In this document: piece after piece, positions 45,681 to 58,147 of the stretch
How positions within the stretch are numbered: position 1 is the stretch's first letter
How the letters are laid out: the number at the start of each line of letters is the position of its first letter
From: Pogonophryne albipinna
Lineage: Eukaryota; Chordata; Actinopteri; Perciformes; Artedidraconidae
Assembly: GCA_028583405.1 (NCBI GenBank)
Contig: CM053263.1
Coordinates: 4,316,715-4,380,714 of the forward strand
Length of the DNA stretch: 64,000 bases
Direction: 5' to 3'
The notes under the pieces: generated by a model
What the model was told of the DNA's origin: nothing
The model's database searches: none
What the model saw: the letters and a program-made list of their open reading frames with translations, nothing else
Made by a program: the position numbers and the translations under genes

Positions 45681-45913
45681 AAAAAAAAGTTATGTTTTGT
45701 GATAATTTTGTCTGCTGTACCGAAAACGTACCGAACCGAACCGTGACCTAAAAACCGAGGTACGTACCGAACCGAAATGTTTGTGAACCGTTACACCCCT
45801 ACCTCCCTCTGAAACCACTTTTATTTTTAAATCTCTCCAAACTAAACTTAAGGCCACCTGAAATCCCACTTTCAAAAAAGTAACTTTTTTTATAGGTATT
45901 TTTCTGTGCTGGA

Positions 45914-47064
45914 TTAACTTGTTAAGCCCTGAGCCTGTTGTTCAGGTCTCAGGCTCGAAAATGACATTCCCAGAACAAATGATTATATCTTCACTTCTAA
46001 AAGGGTTAAATTAATAATCTGTGAGTTGGATGTAGAAGTGTCAGAATCAATATAGATGTTTTTATTTTAAAGTAAATTCAGATTGAACACAGTAAAACAA
46101 ATTAAATTATAGTGTGCGTCCAAAAATAAAAAATTACTTATAGTGAAAACCACCCTTGAATGATGGGATAGTAGACTAAAAGCTTTAGGAATCCAAACTA
46201 TAACATAATAAGTACCCTGTATCAAGATTGATGCAAAACAAGTGAAATTTGACCTTTTAAGAGAGATTTAGAAAAAAAAACACTTGTGGGGTCATTTGGG
46301 TGCATTTTCCATATCTCTGGCCACCCTCGTTCGATTTGGATGATTGACATCTCTTTTTAACCATTAGAGCCAATAGAATCAAGGGGAAGATCCTAAAATC
46401 CATCTAGACATTACCCATTGGTGAATGAGTGCTGCGCAGCCAGAATGCCAAGGAACCGGAAGCTACTATACACTCTGGTGGCTACCATTAGCAGCTAATT
46501 TAAAATCTCTGATCTTTACATAAAAATTGAATTATGGATCAATAATTTTTTCAAAGTGACAGACACATTGGATTAACCTATGGAATAACCTTCAGCAGCG
46601 TTTGTATCGCTTTAATGCCATTGAACACGACTTTTAATCAGAATAACAGCTAAAGTGAGACGATCTCCCGTGTTTGCTCCGTAATGCTACGTGTTGTGAT
46701 GTCTGTGTTTGCTTCCCCTGTCGCGAGTTCTGATCATCAGTGATGATACTAATACCTATATAATCTGTGGAATCTCAGCTTTAATCGGATATCTTGTATG
46801 TGCAGTTAAGATAAGTAATAAGGGTATTTTTACCTTGAGTTCTGTGCCAAGTGCGTTAGCATTTTTTTTTTCGCTCAGGGGTCATTTAGACACTTCTTAT
46901 GAGACTTGTGTTTTGTTTTGGTAAAAATGGTTCGTACTGTCAGTTAGCTGAGTTTCTTCCCGTTAATCTGGTATGACACATTAATAGGTTTTTAAATATT
47001 AAGAAGCCCTGAGACACAGTTTCGTGAAAAGAAAAACCGGGGGCTCTCGGGCTAAACAGGTTTC
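45914..47064 (+). mobile_element. TTAA-flanked non-coding element, copy 1
   Basis: Element 45918-47060 (1143 bp). Preceded by TTAA (45914-45917); the right flank is TTTC, a possible decayed TTAA. Ends CTTGTTAAGCCCTGAGCCTG and, reversed, CCTGTTTAGCCCGAGAGCCC. A hairpin-forming GAGCCTG...CAGGCTC lies just inside the left end. No ORF of note. Target and terminus resemble piggyBac-type elements, but this is only a suggestion. Confidence 0.7.
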
Positions 47065-48551
47065 TATTTCTCTTAAAAGCTCTATTCAAATATTTTTGTT
47101 TCTGCAGTGGGATATAATGAGAACAAAGGTGTTAGCTTTAAGAAATGTGTATGTTCTACAACACTTTTAAAGGTATTTTACTTGTGTCTGCCTGAGGGAG
47201 GTCAATCATCACTTTCAACAACAAAGACTCTTGTTCAAGGCCCCCCGGTTACCAGGAGGTTACAGGTTAGATTTCCATTATACCTCTGTGTCTAAACAGC
47301 AGCCACGTCTCATGGCAAAACTGCCTCCTCCCTCTACTATAATAGGCCTGCTTTCCATCAACTGCAATAGGCCTGCTTTCCATCAACTGCCAGATAGTGA
47401 AGGATCCAGACCTTTTTCCCTCTGAATCAATTTTTTCGGTAAAATATGCCAGGCATGATCTCATAATTTTAGTTGGACACCTGGCTTTTTCAAATACTTC
47501 AGATCATGCTGTAATCCTCCTGGACCCTGACCTTTTTCCATTCTTGTATTTTCCTCCTCTCGTTCCATCCATCTGTTGACCCAAATCAAACTTCTCTGTT
47601 AAGGTTTCCTTGAACCCTCGACAAATGCATTCTAGTTAAAGTCATTATTTGGTACAAAAAAGTGTTAAAAGCAAAGCGCTTATCTACCCAAAAGAGTAAT
47701 CTTTTTGAGACAGAACTGGAGCGTTTCGACACACTTGGGGCCACCACTTGTGTGGTCCCCTCTTTGCCTTCTGCCGGGAAAAACTGTCAAGTTGAGGGAG
47801 GAAAAGAAAAACAGGATGAAACCTGCTCTTCTTCTATCTGATCCTCTTAAGTCTTCAGAGTGAGAGCAAAAAGCAGAGAAAAAGCGGATTAATTGAGCAT
47901 CTGAAGGAAGTAGAGTATTTCTTTCATGCTAAAAACTCATCCAGTTATTGTGTTTTTGATCAGTGTTATCAAAATCCAGGGATCAAAGTAAAGAACAAGA
48001 ATAGAAGTGCTGAGACACGGATTTGATCGAAGTAAACAATCTGAAAGGATGCAGCCGCTTCAATTACTGCTGCTCTTCATGGTTAGATAACCTCCTTGTA
48101 CTGCTTTCACTCATTTAAAAATAACTCTATTAGACTGGAACAACAGCAAACAGAGCCCTGCTGTAAGATAACAATTGGTATTGTGTTGTTGCTGCTATAA
48201 AAACACCTTTTTGGATCAAATATGATAGGAAATTGTCAACTCAACATGGCTTGACTTTGTTGAGTTATCAATGCTGAACTAAATCTGGATTAACACAAGA
48301 ATAAAGATTAGTGATTTGAAAGCTATAACCATGTATCATCATTTCCATTCAAAGTGTTATGACCCAGAAGAAATTAAAACAAAGGAAGCAGATAGAGGCA
48401 GAGTCTTGCTCGCCAACTGAACACATGGCTGCTAATGGAGATATTGCCTAATGCCGAAGTTAAACTTGTGACCTGCCTCCAACAACAGGACACAGTCTCT
48501 CTTAACACTCAACTTCCTCCAGTTTCCACACGATGACGGTTCAATTGGGGC
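47065..48551. other. non-coding region between two inverted TTAA elements
   Basis: No gene. Contains a 26-base tandem duplication (AATAGGCCTGCTTTCCATCA plus ACTGC) at about 47340-47391. Confidence 0.6.
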
Positions 48552-49733
48552 TTAAAACCTGTTAAGCCCGAGAGACCCCGGTACCGGGACACTGCCGCAA
48601 CATCTTGCAGGAAACAGTGTCTGAGGGCATGTTCATTTAATAAACTATGAATGTTTTATATCCATGTAATGGGAAGAAACTCATCGAACTGATCATTATT
48701 TTATTTTTTTTCAAAATAAAACCCACAATGCTAACGCTGAGCCTCTGAATTAGCAACGAGAGAAAAATGCTAACAGATGACTGCACCGAAATTCACTCAC
48801 AAAACCGTATTATTTATCTTTGCTGCACATCCAACACATCGTTTCACATCGTGAGGTGACACAGAATCGAAGGGTACCCTCATTATCACTCAATTATACG
48901 AAATTGCGACTTTATAAACAAAAACATATCAAAACATGTGGCGCTAGGTAGCTAAAAATGCTAACATGGCTCACCTGTGTCGTAGTCTGGTCAAACGTGG
49001 TCTTCAATGGCATTAAAACGATAAAAACGCTTCTGAAGTTAATCCATAGGTTAATCCAATGTGTCCGTGTCCCTTTGAAATGATTTCTGATAATCCATAA
49101 GCAATAAACCTGCTTTTCGGTTTCCAGATGTCAGAGCTAGAGACAGCTTCACTCTCATGCAAAACTGTGTACGCGAAGCCCACACCTTTTTGTTTTACCC
49201 ATGGTTTTACCATGTGTGTGAGTGGGGAGATTCCCCTTCGATTCTATTGGATCTAACGGTCAGAAAGAGATGTCAATCACCAAAATCGACCAATGGGTTC
49301 CAGAGAAACGGTAAAACCCCCATTTCCACCCAAATCACCTCAGAGCTAAACCTCTCTAAAAAGGTCAAATGTCACTTGTTTTGCATCAATCTTGATACAG
49401 GGTACTTATTATATGTTGTACTTTGGATTCCTAAAGCTTTTAGTCTACCTTACCATCATCCAAAGGTAGTTTTCACTATAAGTAAAAAATAATTTTTGGA
49501 CGGACACTATAATTTACAGTTTTTTTACTATGTTCAATCTGAATTTTCTTTAAAATAAAAAACATCTATATTGTTCTGACTCTTCTACATCCAACTCACA
49601 TGTTTATCATTACTTTGAGGAAAAAGATTATTAATTTAACAATTTTAGAAGGGAAGATATGGTCATTTGTTCTGGGAATGTCATTTTCGAGCCTGAGACC
49701 TGAAAAACAGGCTCAGGGCTAAACTGGTTAAAA
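48552..49733 (-). mobile_element. TTAA-flanked non-coding element, copy 2 (inverted)
   Basis: Element 48558-49727 (1170 bp), flanked by TTAAAA on both sides (48552-48557, 49728-49733). It is the diverged reverse complement of 45918-47060; shared segments include CATCAATCTTGATACAGGGT and GGGAATGTCATTTTCGAGCC. Same subterminal hairpin (GAGCCTG/CAGGCTC). No transposase. Confidence 0.8.
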
Positions 49734-50843
49734 CAGACCCCACTAAGCCCCAAACACTACCTTCTCTGATGACATCCATCCTTGACAGGACCAGTCCAGC
49801 AAGTGCAATGTCCAGCAACTCTGCTTATATAGTGAAAATAATTAAAAAGCAATATCCCCATGAATTACATCCATATTGGTTTATTTCGCACCTTGGGATT
49901 TAAGTTCAATACCAACTTCTGCTGACTTGACTTGAAAAGTTGGTACAGACGTCCATGGTGCCCAGATGATGTATTTATAATACTTTGAGAATCCCCTTAC
50001 AATGCTTTTACTGTCACTATCAGGGTAGCATTAGTGGTTTTGAGTTAAATGTCTGTACATTTATTGGATGGATTCCAAAGAAAATAGGTACAGTCTTTCC
50101 TGGCCAACTGAATTTGAATAACTTTTAATATTACCTGACTTTTCATTTAGGGCTATCATTACAATGTTTAATTGTCCAGTACTTTGGTTTCTGATTAAAT
50201 AGCTGCAGAACTGATGACAATCTCATCAACAACAGATGTACTTTGTTCATGGTATTTAAAAATTAACAAACTAAAATAGTTAAGACCAGCATGTTAGCAT
50301 TGTCATTGTGAGCATGTTAGCATACTGACATTGGCAACACTGAGCAGCCTCACAGAGCCGCTAGCTTGGTTGTAGACTCATTAACCAAAACAACAATCTT
50401 TCCCTAACATTAACCATATGGTAGTAGTTGCCATGCACATTTTCCAATAGCAATGTTCTGTTGATAGGGTTGAAGAAAAGAGGACTGAGAATGAAGCCTT
50501 CTACCTCCCACAAAGTCCCCAAAAGTGCCTAATTGTCTGTTTTGGGCAATACATTCCAAGAGAACACCTAATCAGGATTTGGGGAAAGGGGTTAAAACTG
50601 AGATTGAGGCTTCCTGGAAGGAAGTGCCACTCTCAATAGATTTGAAAAAAGTTTGTGTTTGTGTGTTGTCTTTGTTTTTTCCCCTGGGGGTAGTCAGTAA
50701 AGAGGTTGAATGAGGATGAATGACAGAGTGTGAAAGAAAGAGTTTGTGTGCAGCGTTCTCTGCTAAGCTCCACACAGGACCTATCATTACCAGATGTCAC
50801 AGTGAGGGTGGCTGCCAGGCGAATCACTGCTTATTGCTTTAAA
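49734..50843. other. non-coding region upstream of decorin
   Basis: Apart from the dispersed repeat at about 50030-50375, nothing recognised. Confidence 0.5.
50030..50375 (-). repeat. dispersed teleost GCTAATGCTA-type repeat, second copy
   Basis: Contains GTCCAGTACTTTGGTTTCTG, AGCATGTTAGCATTGTCATT and GCCTCACAGAGCCGCTAGCT, blocks I recognise from a repeat found at many fish loci. Opposite in orientation to the copy at 15530-15740. Boundaries approximate. Confidence 0.55.
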
Positions 50844-51111
50844 CTCCGTCTCTCTGCCTCTTTCTCTTCGGCTCCTTCCTTCTTTCTTCTTTTTCCCTCG
50901 CCCTGTCTCCCTTCTCCTGCCCTCTCTCTCTCTTTTTTTCTCCCTCGTTCTCCATTTCCAGCTGTTTTTGGAGCACACAGCAAGGACCAGGGAAGTTCTC
51001 CACCAATTGTTTCTGTCCTCAGAGGAGCTTGGCGGTCGGACCCTCCCTCCTTCTATCTCTCTCCCCTCTCACTCCTCTGTCTCTCTCCCCCTCTCTCTCC
51101 TCCCCTTGTTG
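50844..51111 (+). promoter_or_regulatory. pyrimidine-rich tracts upstream of decorin exon 1
   Basis: Two C/T-dominated stretches, 50844-50958 and 51038-51111 (e.g. CCTTCCTTCTTTCTTCTTTT, CTCTCTCCCCCTCTCTCTCC). They end about 160 bases before the proposed exon 1 donor. A homopurine/homopyrimidine segment is a reported feature of the human decorin promoter (literature knowledge recalled); the tract here is in a comparable place. Function inferred. Confidence 0.4.
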
Positions 51112-51149
51112 TGACCGAGCACACCTGCTTGATCTTGGCTGCACGCGCT

Positions 51150-51272
51150 CTGAGTCCAATTACCCCATAGGCCCTTGCAGCCACTTCACAGTCTCATCCC
51201 CCCACTCGACTGGATTTTTGGGAGTCAAGCTCATCTCTTAAACTATCTTTGCCTTGCTTCAACTGAGAACAG
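51150..51272 (+). other. dcn: candidate non-coding first exon of decorin
   Basis: The exon holding the dcn start codon begins with an acceptor only 19 bases before the ATG, so at least one upstream 5' UTR exon must exist. The strongest candidate donor nearby is GAACAG|GTATGTAA, with the intron starting at 51273. A CCAAT sequence lies near 51157. The exon start and the choice of exon need transcript evidence. Confidence 0.35.
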
Positions 51273-54200
51273 GTATGTAACTCCTTTATCTCTGACATAA
51301 GAAGTTTAAAAAAAAAAAGAGATTAGAATAGTCTTAATAGTCTTAAGAGAATTTTGCTGTAAGGTGACCTTTTTTATGACAAAGTCTAGTATTCCTTATT
51401 CAAAAGTCAGACTGTTTGCTGATGATATGTTATATGATTTATGTTTGTGAAGATAAGAATCCACCTTTTTCTCTTTGTGTAGTTTGTTAAACTGGGATTG
51501 AGTATGTTTGTTCCACCTCTTCATAAACTCATGTATGTATATTACGTATATGTTGCCAGGTCTTGTTCCCACAGCTCTCTTGGCTTTGAGATGAGAGACC
51601 TTTAATCATTTCCAGTCCAATCTGCATACAGCTCAGTGAAAAGAGCAGCGGCTATAGTGAAGGGGGTGTGGTAGTGCAGTTGATGCTGGTACCTCACTCC
51701 TCTGCCAAAAAACGTATTATCCTGGCCCGTCGTTAATCTGCAAGGTATTCAACATTCAGTGCCATATGGTGTGTTCAGCATTTATTCAGATAGCATTTCT
51801 AACTGTGTTGCTTTTTATTAAAAGCATTTGGATACAGTGTGATTGTTTGGATGCAACCCATATGGAAGTGCATAGTTTCGTGAGTGAGCTGTTTTAAACA
51901 TGGCACTCTGATTTGTATTGCTTACATAAAGACAAGGGTGTGAGTGAGAGGAATGCATACAATTAAGATTCTAGAGAGAAGACTTTAGTTGGAAGTTTGT
52001 AAAATACTTTTGTTGCATTTATTTGTTCCCTTTCTCTTTGTTTAGCTTTCTTTCGTTCTTTTCCTCCCTTTTTTTCTTTCCCTCTGGCAGTCGTGCAGTC
52101 TACAAACAAATGAGGAGGAAAGAAACTGAAACAACAATGAGGATTTATTTGTGTTTATTCAGCTCATAATTGCTTGTCAGGACATTGATTTGGAAAAAGT
52201 CGTTTTTCCTGCTTCTCACACTTTCCATTTCAGCAGTTCACTTGAGAATGCAACCAGACGGTTCTAACCCCAATCTCTTATCTGTCTGCTCTGCGGCCCT
52301 GTTTCTTCTCAAAGTCAAGCTGTCCACCGTGGCGTCGGCTGCTGGGTTTTTCACAGGAGCAGAACAGGAACTAAATTGCTAGGGGCAACATAAAGTGAGA
52401 GGCTTTGAAGAGGCAAAAGAAAAAAAGCTGTACCTGGCAACGCACGGTTCCATTAATCCCGTAATGGTACAGCTTCCTCTATCAAAGGGAGGACTGAAGA
52501 CTTCCCGGCAAGCCACCACACAACTCTTAGCTAACTCATTACATCCTCTTTGCCAGAAGGGAAAAAACCTAATAAGGCTCAGCTGCTCTGAATTGAGTGG
52601 AGTGAAACTGAACAAGGGAAAAAGTGAGACAAACAAACTAGAATGCAAAAGTGGGATTTATAATAAAATACAGACGACATGAAGGCATAAACACAGTTCT
52701 GAAATAAACTCAGAACAATGAAAGTACTTCAGTAGTTTATACTTCTAAGCTGAACTGATGTTTAACATTTAAACCAGACATGAGGGAAAGGAAGGTTGGA
52801 AGGAGACAAGGCCCAGATTTGCTCTCAAGGCTGCATTTTTTTCCATCTGGATTTCAACTCTGGGTCAAGAAGAACAATGGAATTTAATGGACATCAGCCA
52901 TGAAGGCTTTCCCCCCACATTGCTCACTGGAATAACAGAAAGTTCCACATGTCAATATTTCTGGCCAAAGGTTTAAAGGTCAGACAGGGAAAGAAAATAC
53001 CATAAGCTCGGGGAAGGAAGGAAAAGAGCACAGAAAGGGAGTAGGAGATGGAAAGAGAAGAAAGGTTGGGCAGTTAGTCCACGTCTGTGCAGCGCAGACT
53101 GTTGATAATGGGACTGAGGTTGATGGCAGGCCGACAGCTCTTCTCATGGAACAGCTGAAATGTGGTTAAACCACTCGCTGGCTTTCTCATGCCATGGCTC
53201 CAAACAACAAGAATGCTTTAGAGACCCTTAAATGATCCTTCAATAATAGTTATGGCTCTGACACTATTTTTTCTGCATGAAGAAATGTTACTGATGGTAG
53301 TGTCTTGGGCATTGTTGAAGCCAAGAACATCCAATGCAAACATACATGGGAACTTGGATGGCTATTTTCCAGACAAGATTAATTTGGCCTCTCACTCCGA
53401 TTACAAAAATGCTTTGGCTCTGAAATTGTTTGTTGGCCGTGTCTTTGCATATTTTCAGATACACATGTTCTCACTTATAAAATCCCCTGATATATCAGAC
53501 ATTCGTTTAAGAAGAAAGACCACTGACTCCTCACACCACTGCCAAAAGAAGCGCTCGTGAACTCCCTTTTTTACATTTCTACATGAATATTGATCAGGCG
53601 TTGGTGTGTAACTGTGTGGGAGGAGAACTCATATTTATGTGCTGATGGGTTAACAGGGCCAAACGTGTTTTAAACGTCCTGTGGCCTTGTAAATACCTTT
53701 CTGTGATTCATTACTGACAGACACTGAGCAGAAGCAGACTCAGGCCAGAGAAGAGTTGGAGAGGAGGGGATGGAGTGGAGAAGGGAATACAGGATGGAGT
53801 TGGTGCCTGCTTTATTTTCTTCCATTTAGTTGTTAAAATGAAAACATCCCATGCTCAAGTCTCTGTTTCATGCTTCAGAAGTTTGAGTGTTGATATGGTA
53901 AACGTTGTGCGGATATCTCATTCATTTTCTAAGCTCGATAGTTTCAATGGAAGGCAGTGACGGAGGAGAAGTGACAAAGTAATGGAGGGAAAATTACTTT
54001 ACTCCCTCATGCGAGCCCTGCTTCCTGTCTGGGAATCATTAGTAATGCTGGGGCCAGACATGGGGAAAGTGGAGAGAAGGGATGAGACAAAAGAGAGACA
54101 CGGGAGAATTGGCAAGGTCGTCGACACCACAGGAAACGTCAACCTCCGCCCATTTTTGTTCTTGGTCCGACTTGGGATGATGAATGGCAGGTTTCAGTGA

Positions 54201-57200
54201 CGCGAGAGAAGAAGATAGAGATGGTTCGTGTTGCATTTACCACACATCCTTTTCTGGGATGTGGTAGATTGTAAATCTTTTGAAAATACAGACTAAACCT
54301 TCTCACGGCTGCTATTGCTTTTAACTTTTTGATACATCTTTTCTATATCCACCATAGTTCCAGTGCTTCAACAGGCATCGGCTGACCATTTGAAGACCTT
54401 TCAAATGACTACAAATCCTGTTTCAAGTCACCACAGCCTTATTCAGAATTAGACTAAAATCAAAGATGAAGATGTATTCTTCTGCATGTTTATTTAGTCC
54501 AGTGGGAATGCAGTGTTCCTGCTACATTTGCACTGATTATTGTCAGCCCAGATCTTGTGAATAAAGCCTGACCCATTTCCATCTTGTAAGGTGTCATACG
54601 GTCGGACCTTAATGTGATGCTCATTTCATAAAAAAACTTTGGAGATAAAGACTTTAGAATTATATACTTTTAATACCCTATACCCAAATAGTAAAACCAC
54701 ATGTTAAATCTTTACAGGGTCAACATAAATACAAATATATTAAAGTTTCATCTCAATATGTAAAATGTAAGAAATGGTAAAAAAAAAGTCAGATCATGTT
54801 TATTCTAGGCTGCAGGGCACAACAATTGTAACATCAATGTTAGACTTCCAGCTTTGCATAAGGATTGCTCTGTTATGGGATAAAAGGTATTCCCCTTATC
54901 GATTTGAAAGACATCTTCTTCAAGGGGATTAGAAGTGCTGATCCTGGAGAGATGAAGTGTGTAGCAAGGTCAAGTCATGTTCCAGCATGCTGAGTTGGCA
55001 GCCCTCGCTTTAGCATGCTCACACACACACAGACACAGGTACAGGTACAGGTGTGAGGAGTCTTGTGCTCAGTAGATTCTTTAGGTGTGTATATATGTGT
55101 GTTTCTGGGGTAGGGGGGCATCATTTTAAAGCAGGCCGTCCCGCAGGGCCAGGTGTGGTGTGTGTGAAATGAAAGATCCAACGCCCTGGGCACAGCAGGT
55201 TGTCTCATGCATAGAGGTGAAAGCTGCTAAAGGCCTTGAAATTCAGGTTTTGAAAAGAAAATTGAATTTGACAATAACTCCTTGTTCTCTGTTTGGAATT
55301 AGTGTGACCTTCATGTTCTCAGGCACGCCTTGGTTGACCGTGTACCAATTCATTCACAACTCTTATGTTCATACATAGCAATCCCCTCAATCTCTGAATT
55401 CTAAATCCCTTAACTCAATTATATGTATACCATCTATAGTTTATTCTGAAGATGTGTTCACAAATGGTTAGATATTGTCCATTTTTTTTTTAGGAAAATC
55501 CCTTATACTACCTTTCCCTGAGTTTATCTTAAAATCTGGCTTTAATCTCATCACGAACAAGGCCTGGTCCTGATTATGACTCACAGAGTAGCAGTAATTC
55601 TTGTTTTTGCAGTAATTCTGCAGTCATTAAATGCCCATAGAGCTTAGCTTGAGATCACTCTGGTTCGGTTATCCTTTTGCCTGTCTGGATCACATTAAAA
55701 GCTGCTAAAGCATTTATGGACAGAGGTTGATGGATTGATGGCAGCACACATGGAGGGTAATTTGAAAATGCAAATGTGCGTGTACATATGTATGTGCTTT
55801 TGGCCATGGGTCAAAGCAGGGAGATAAGGTTCAGTACCCAGGGGTGAGACCTCTGGTATATTGTGTGCATTACTCTTCCTTTAAGCAGAGCTGGTACCCC
55901 GTCTTTGAAGATAATTCAGAATGTTCCAACCTGCAAGATGTGCCAGATGTGAAGAGTTCATACTAGTAACTTTTATCAGAAGGGATACACTGACTTTCAA
56001 ATACTTTCCAGAATTGGCAATTCATGTATTATACTATAAAATAAACTAATCTGGCATCCAAGCAGGATACAACAAACCATCAAAGGGATATACAGTCACT
56101 TTTTTACCCAGGATTGTTTTGCATTCCTTAATCCATAACGTCGGCTGCCAAGTCTGCAGACAAGGTTTTTGTTTGATTGAGCTTTCGGCTGTGCTTCGAT
56201 AAGAGAGCCTGACACAGCCAAGATTACTCAGTCTGCTGAAGACTGGAACAACGTGTACTCTGGGTCTACTGTATGTTCAGAACGGAGCTTTGTTTCAACG
56301 CCCCCTAAGTACTTCATGTTCCCAAATGGGATAAAATGGCAAAAGCTTGCATGGAAAACTGCATCTACACTTCAAACACTGTCTGACACAACTCTGGGCT
56401 CTTAGTGCCGACTTATGAAATCACCTTTTTCAATGTTTTTCTTTTTTTCCGCTTCATAGCAACAGAACAAGAGTAGAAAAAAGAAACATTAAGAAGCAGA
56501 GCTATCCCATCCAACACAACTCCCCTCTGAATGGAAGTGATTCCAGGCTTTGTCATACTGTATGCAAGCACTGTAACCACTAGACCGAGCTGTACAGTGT
56601 GTCAAAGTGGTGGCTGTTTTGTGGACAGGAACTATTATTACAGCCTGTGTAGAGAATCCCTCTGAGCCTTGATCCCATGACCCGATGTGACCCTAACCTG
56701 AATATATACTGCATCAGTGCATCTCTTTCTCTTGTTTTCCCCCCCAAAGACACACACTTTGGAACACTTTTAAAAATATTTAACCCTTAACATGTATTAG
56801 TTTGACTCATTCCTACAGTTTACACATATAAAGATGCACACAGCACTTGTGCACTTGATTTCATGCACTTAAAAACCAAATATGTTTGCTTTAATCACAG
56901 AGATAAATATGCAGATATTAACTCAAATGACAGAAAGTGATCAAAAATAGCACAAGATTTTCACCCATGCACACAGTCCTTATAAACATGCCCAGAGTCC
57001 CTTTCAGGTCTGGCCAACTAATGGTTTTGGATCAGTTTCATCATCTTGGTTATGATGTTCAGGTCAAGGCCTGTTGCAGACCGGATTCTCCCAAATCATT
57101 TGTTAGCAGCTGCGGGTAAAGTCCGCCCTTCAATTATTGTGGCACCAAGAGGGAAGTCAAATTTGGCTAAACGCATGACAAGCAGATTGCTGGGTCTTTA

Positions 57201-58147
57201 AGACGCTGCGCTTGTGTCTCTGTGTGTGTGTGTTGCTGTGTGTAAGGTCAGGGAGTGTTGTGGATCTCTACACTGAGTTTCAGAGGGTGCGTGGATGTAT
57301 CAACTGGTCTGTGGCTGTGTTAAGAAATAGAAGACAGCATACATGTAAAGGAAGCAGGACTCTCCCAGTGGCTCCACGAGCAGAATAGAAGCTAAGGACT
57401 TTAATGGCAAATAAATTACTACTGTGATTCATTGCTTTTGGATAGAAAATGGAGCACAGTGGTGTACAGTGGCAGCCAATGCAGATGTTATGTATCAGTC
57501 AGTGTGGTTTCTATGTCCTTTGCCAAAAGAAGTGACATTCACAAATTGTATTATGGTACCAAGATAAGTTGGTAGCTAGTAAATACAATGAATTTTATAA
57601 AAGATTGAAAGAGTTAGCTTAAAGTGAGGGATGAATACAGAAATATAACATAACAGTTAAAAACAATTGGCATTATCCATAGGTATGGGCATGACCAGAA
57701 TTTAACCCAGACCATATTACTTTGTGAAACAGATCTTTTTTGTTTGCTTTCTATTTCTTACTAACTTTCATTTGGTGCTTCTAGGGCTTGTCCCTGTGGA
57801 CAGAGTAATATTGTGTAATTATCTCATTTTGGTTTGCGCTAACCCACGCTTAATCTGCTTTGCCTTAAACGGACCAGTTAAATCGCTTATTTGACCACCC
57901 TCACAAAATTGTTGCACCCAAGTGTTTAACCTTCCAGACCTCAGCCCTCCACCTCTCACCTCTGCCCTTTGCTTCTATGGACTTCAATAAATGTCCTCCT
58001 TCTCTCTGCCCAGTAAAATGATAACCTCTTCTTTAACAGTAAATGAGAAACAAACAGTTAAGAAGAGTATTTTCCAAACTAATCATAGACAGACTAGTTT
58101 GAAATTGTATCCACCAAGACCTTTGAACTGTGTGCTCTCGTCCTCAG
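51273..58147 (+). other. dcn: presumed decorin intron 1
   Basis: About 6.9 kb if the exon at 51272 is right. AT-rich, with a short CA/CAGGTA repeat near 55018-55052. No gene on either strand, and no paired transposon termini seen. Confidence 0.4.

Larger units (their letters stand above)
44585..45809 (+). mobile_element. hAT element with internally deleted transposase gene
   Basis: Element 44593-45801 (1209 bp) flanked by the exact 8-bp duplication CCTCCCTC (44585-44592, 45802-45809). Terminal inverted repeats TAGGGGTGTAACGGTACACG and, reversed, TAGGGGTGTAACGGTTCACA, with ACCGAACCGAA motifs inside both ends. Retains the start (BED-finger region, 44877-45115) and the end (dimerisation domain, 45121-45351) of the transposase but not the catalytic middle: a classic Ds-like derivative. 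Confidence 0.93.

Noticed and set aside
55018..55060. CA/CAGGTA-rich stretch as a regulatory site
   Set aside because: Short imperfect simple repeat; no further support.
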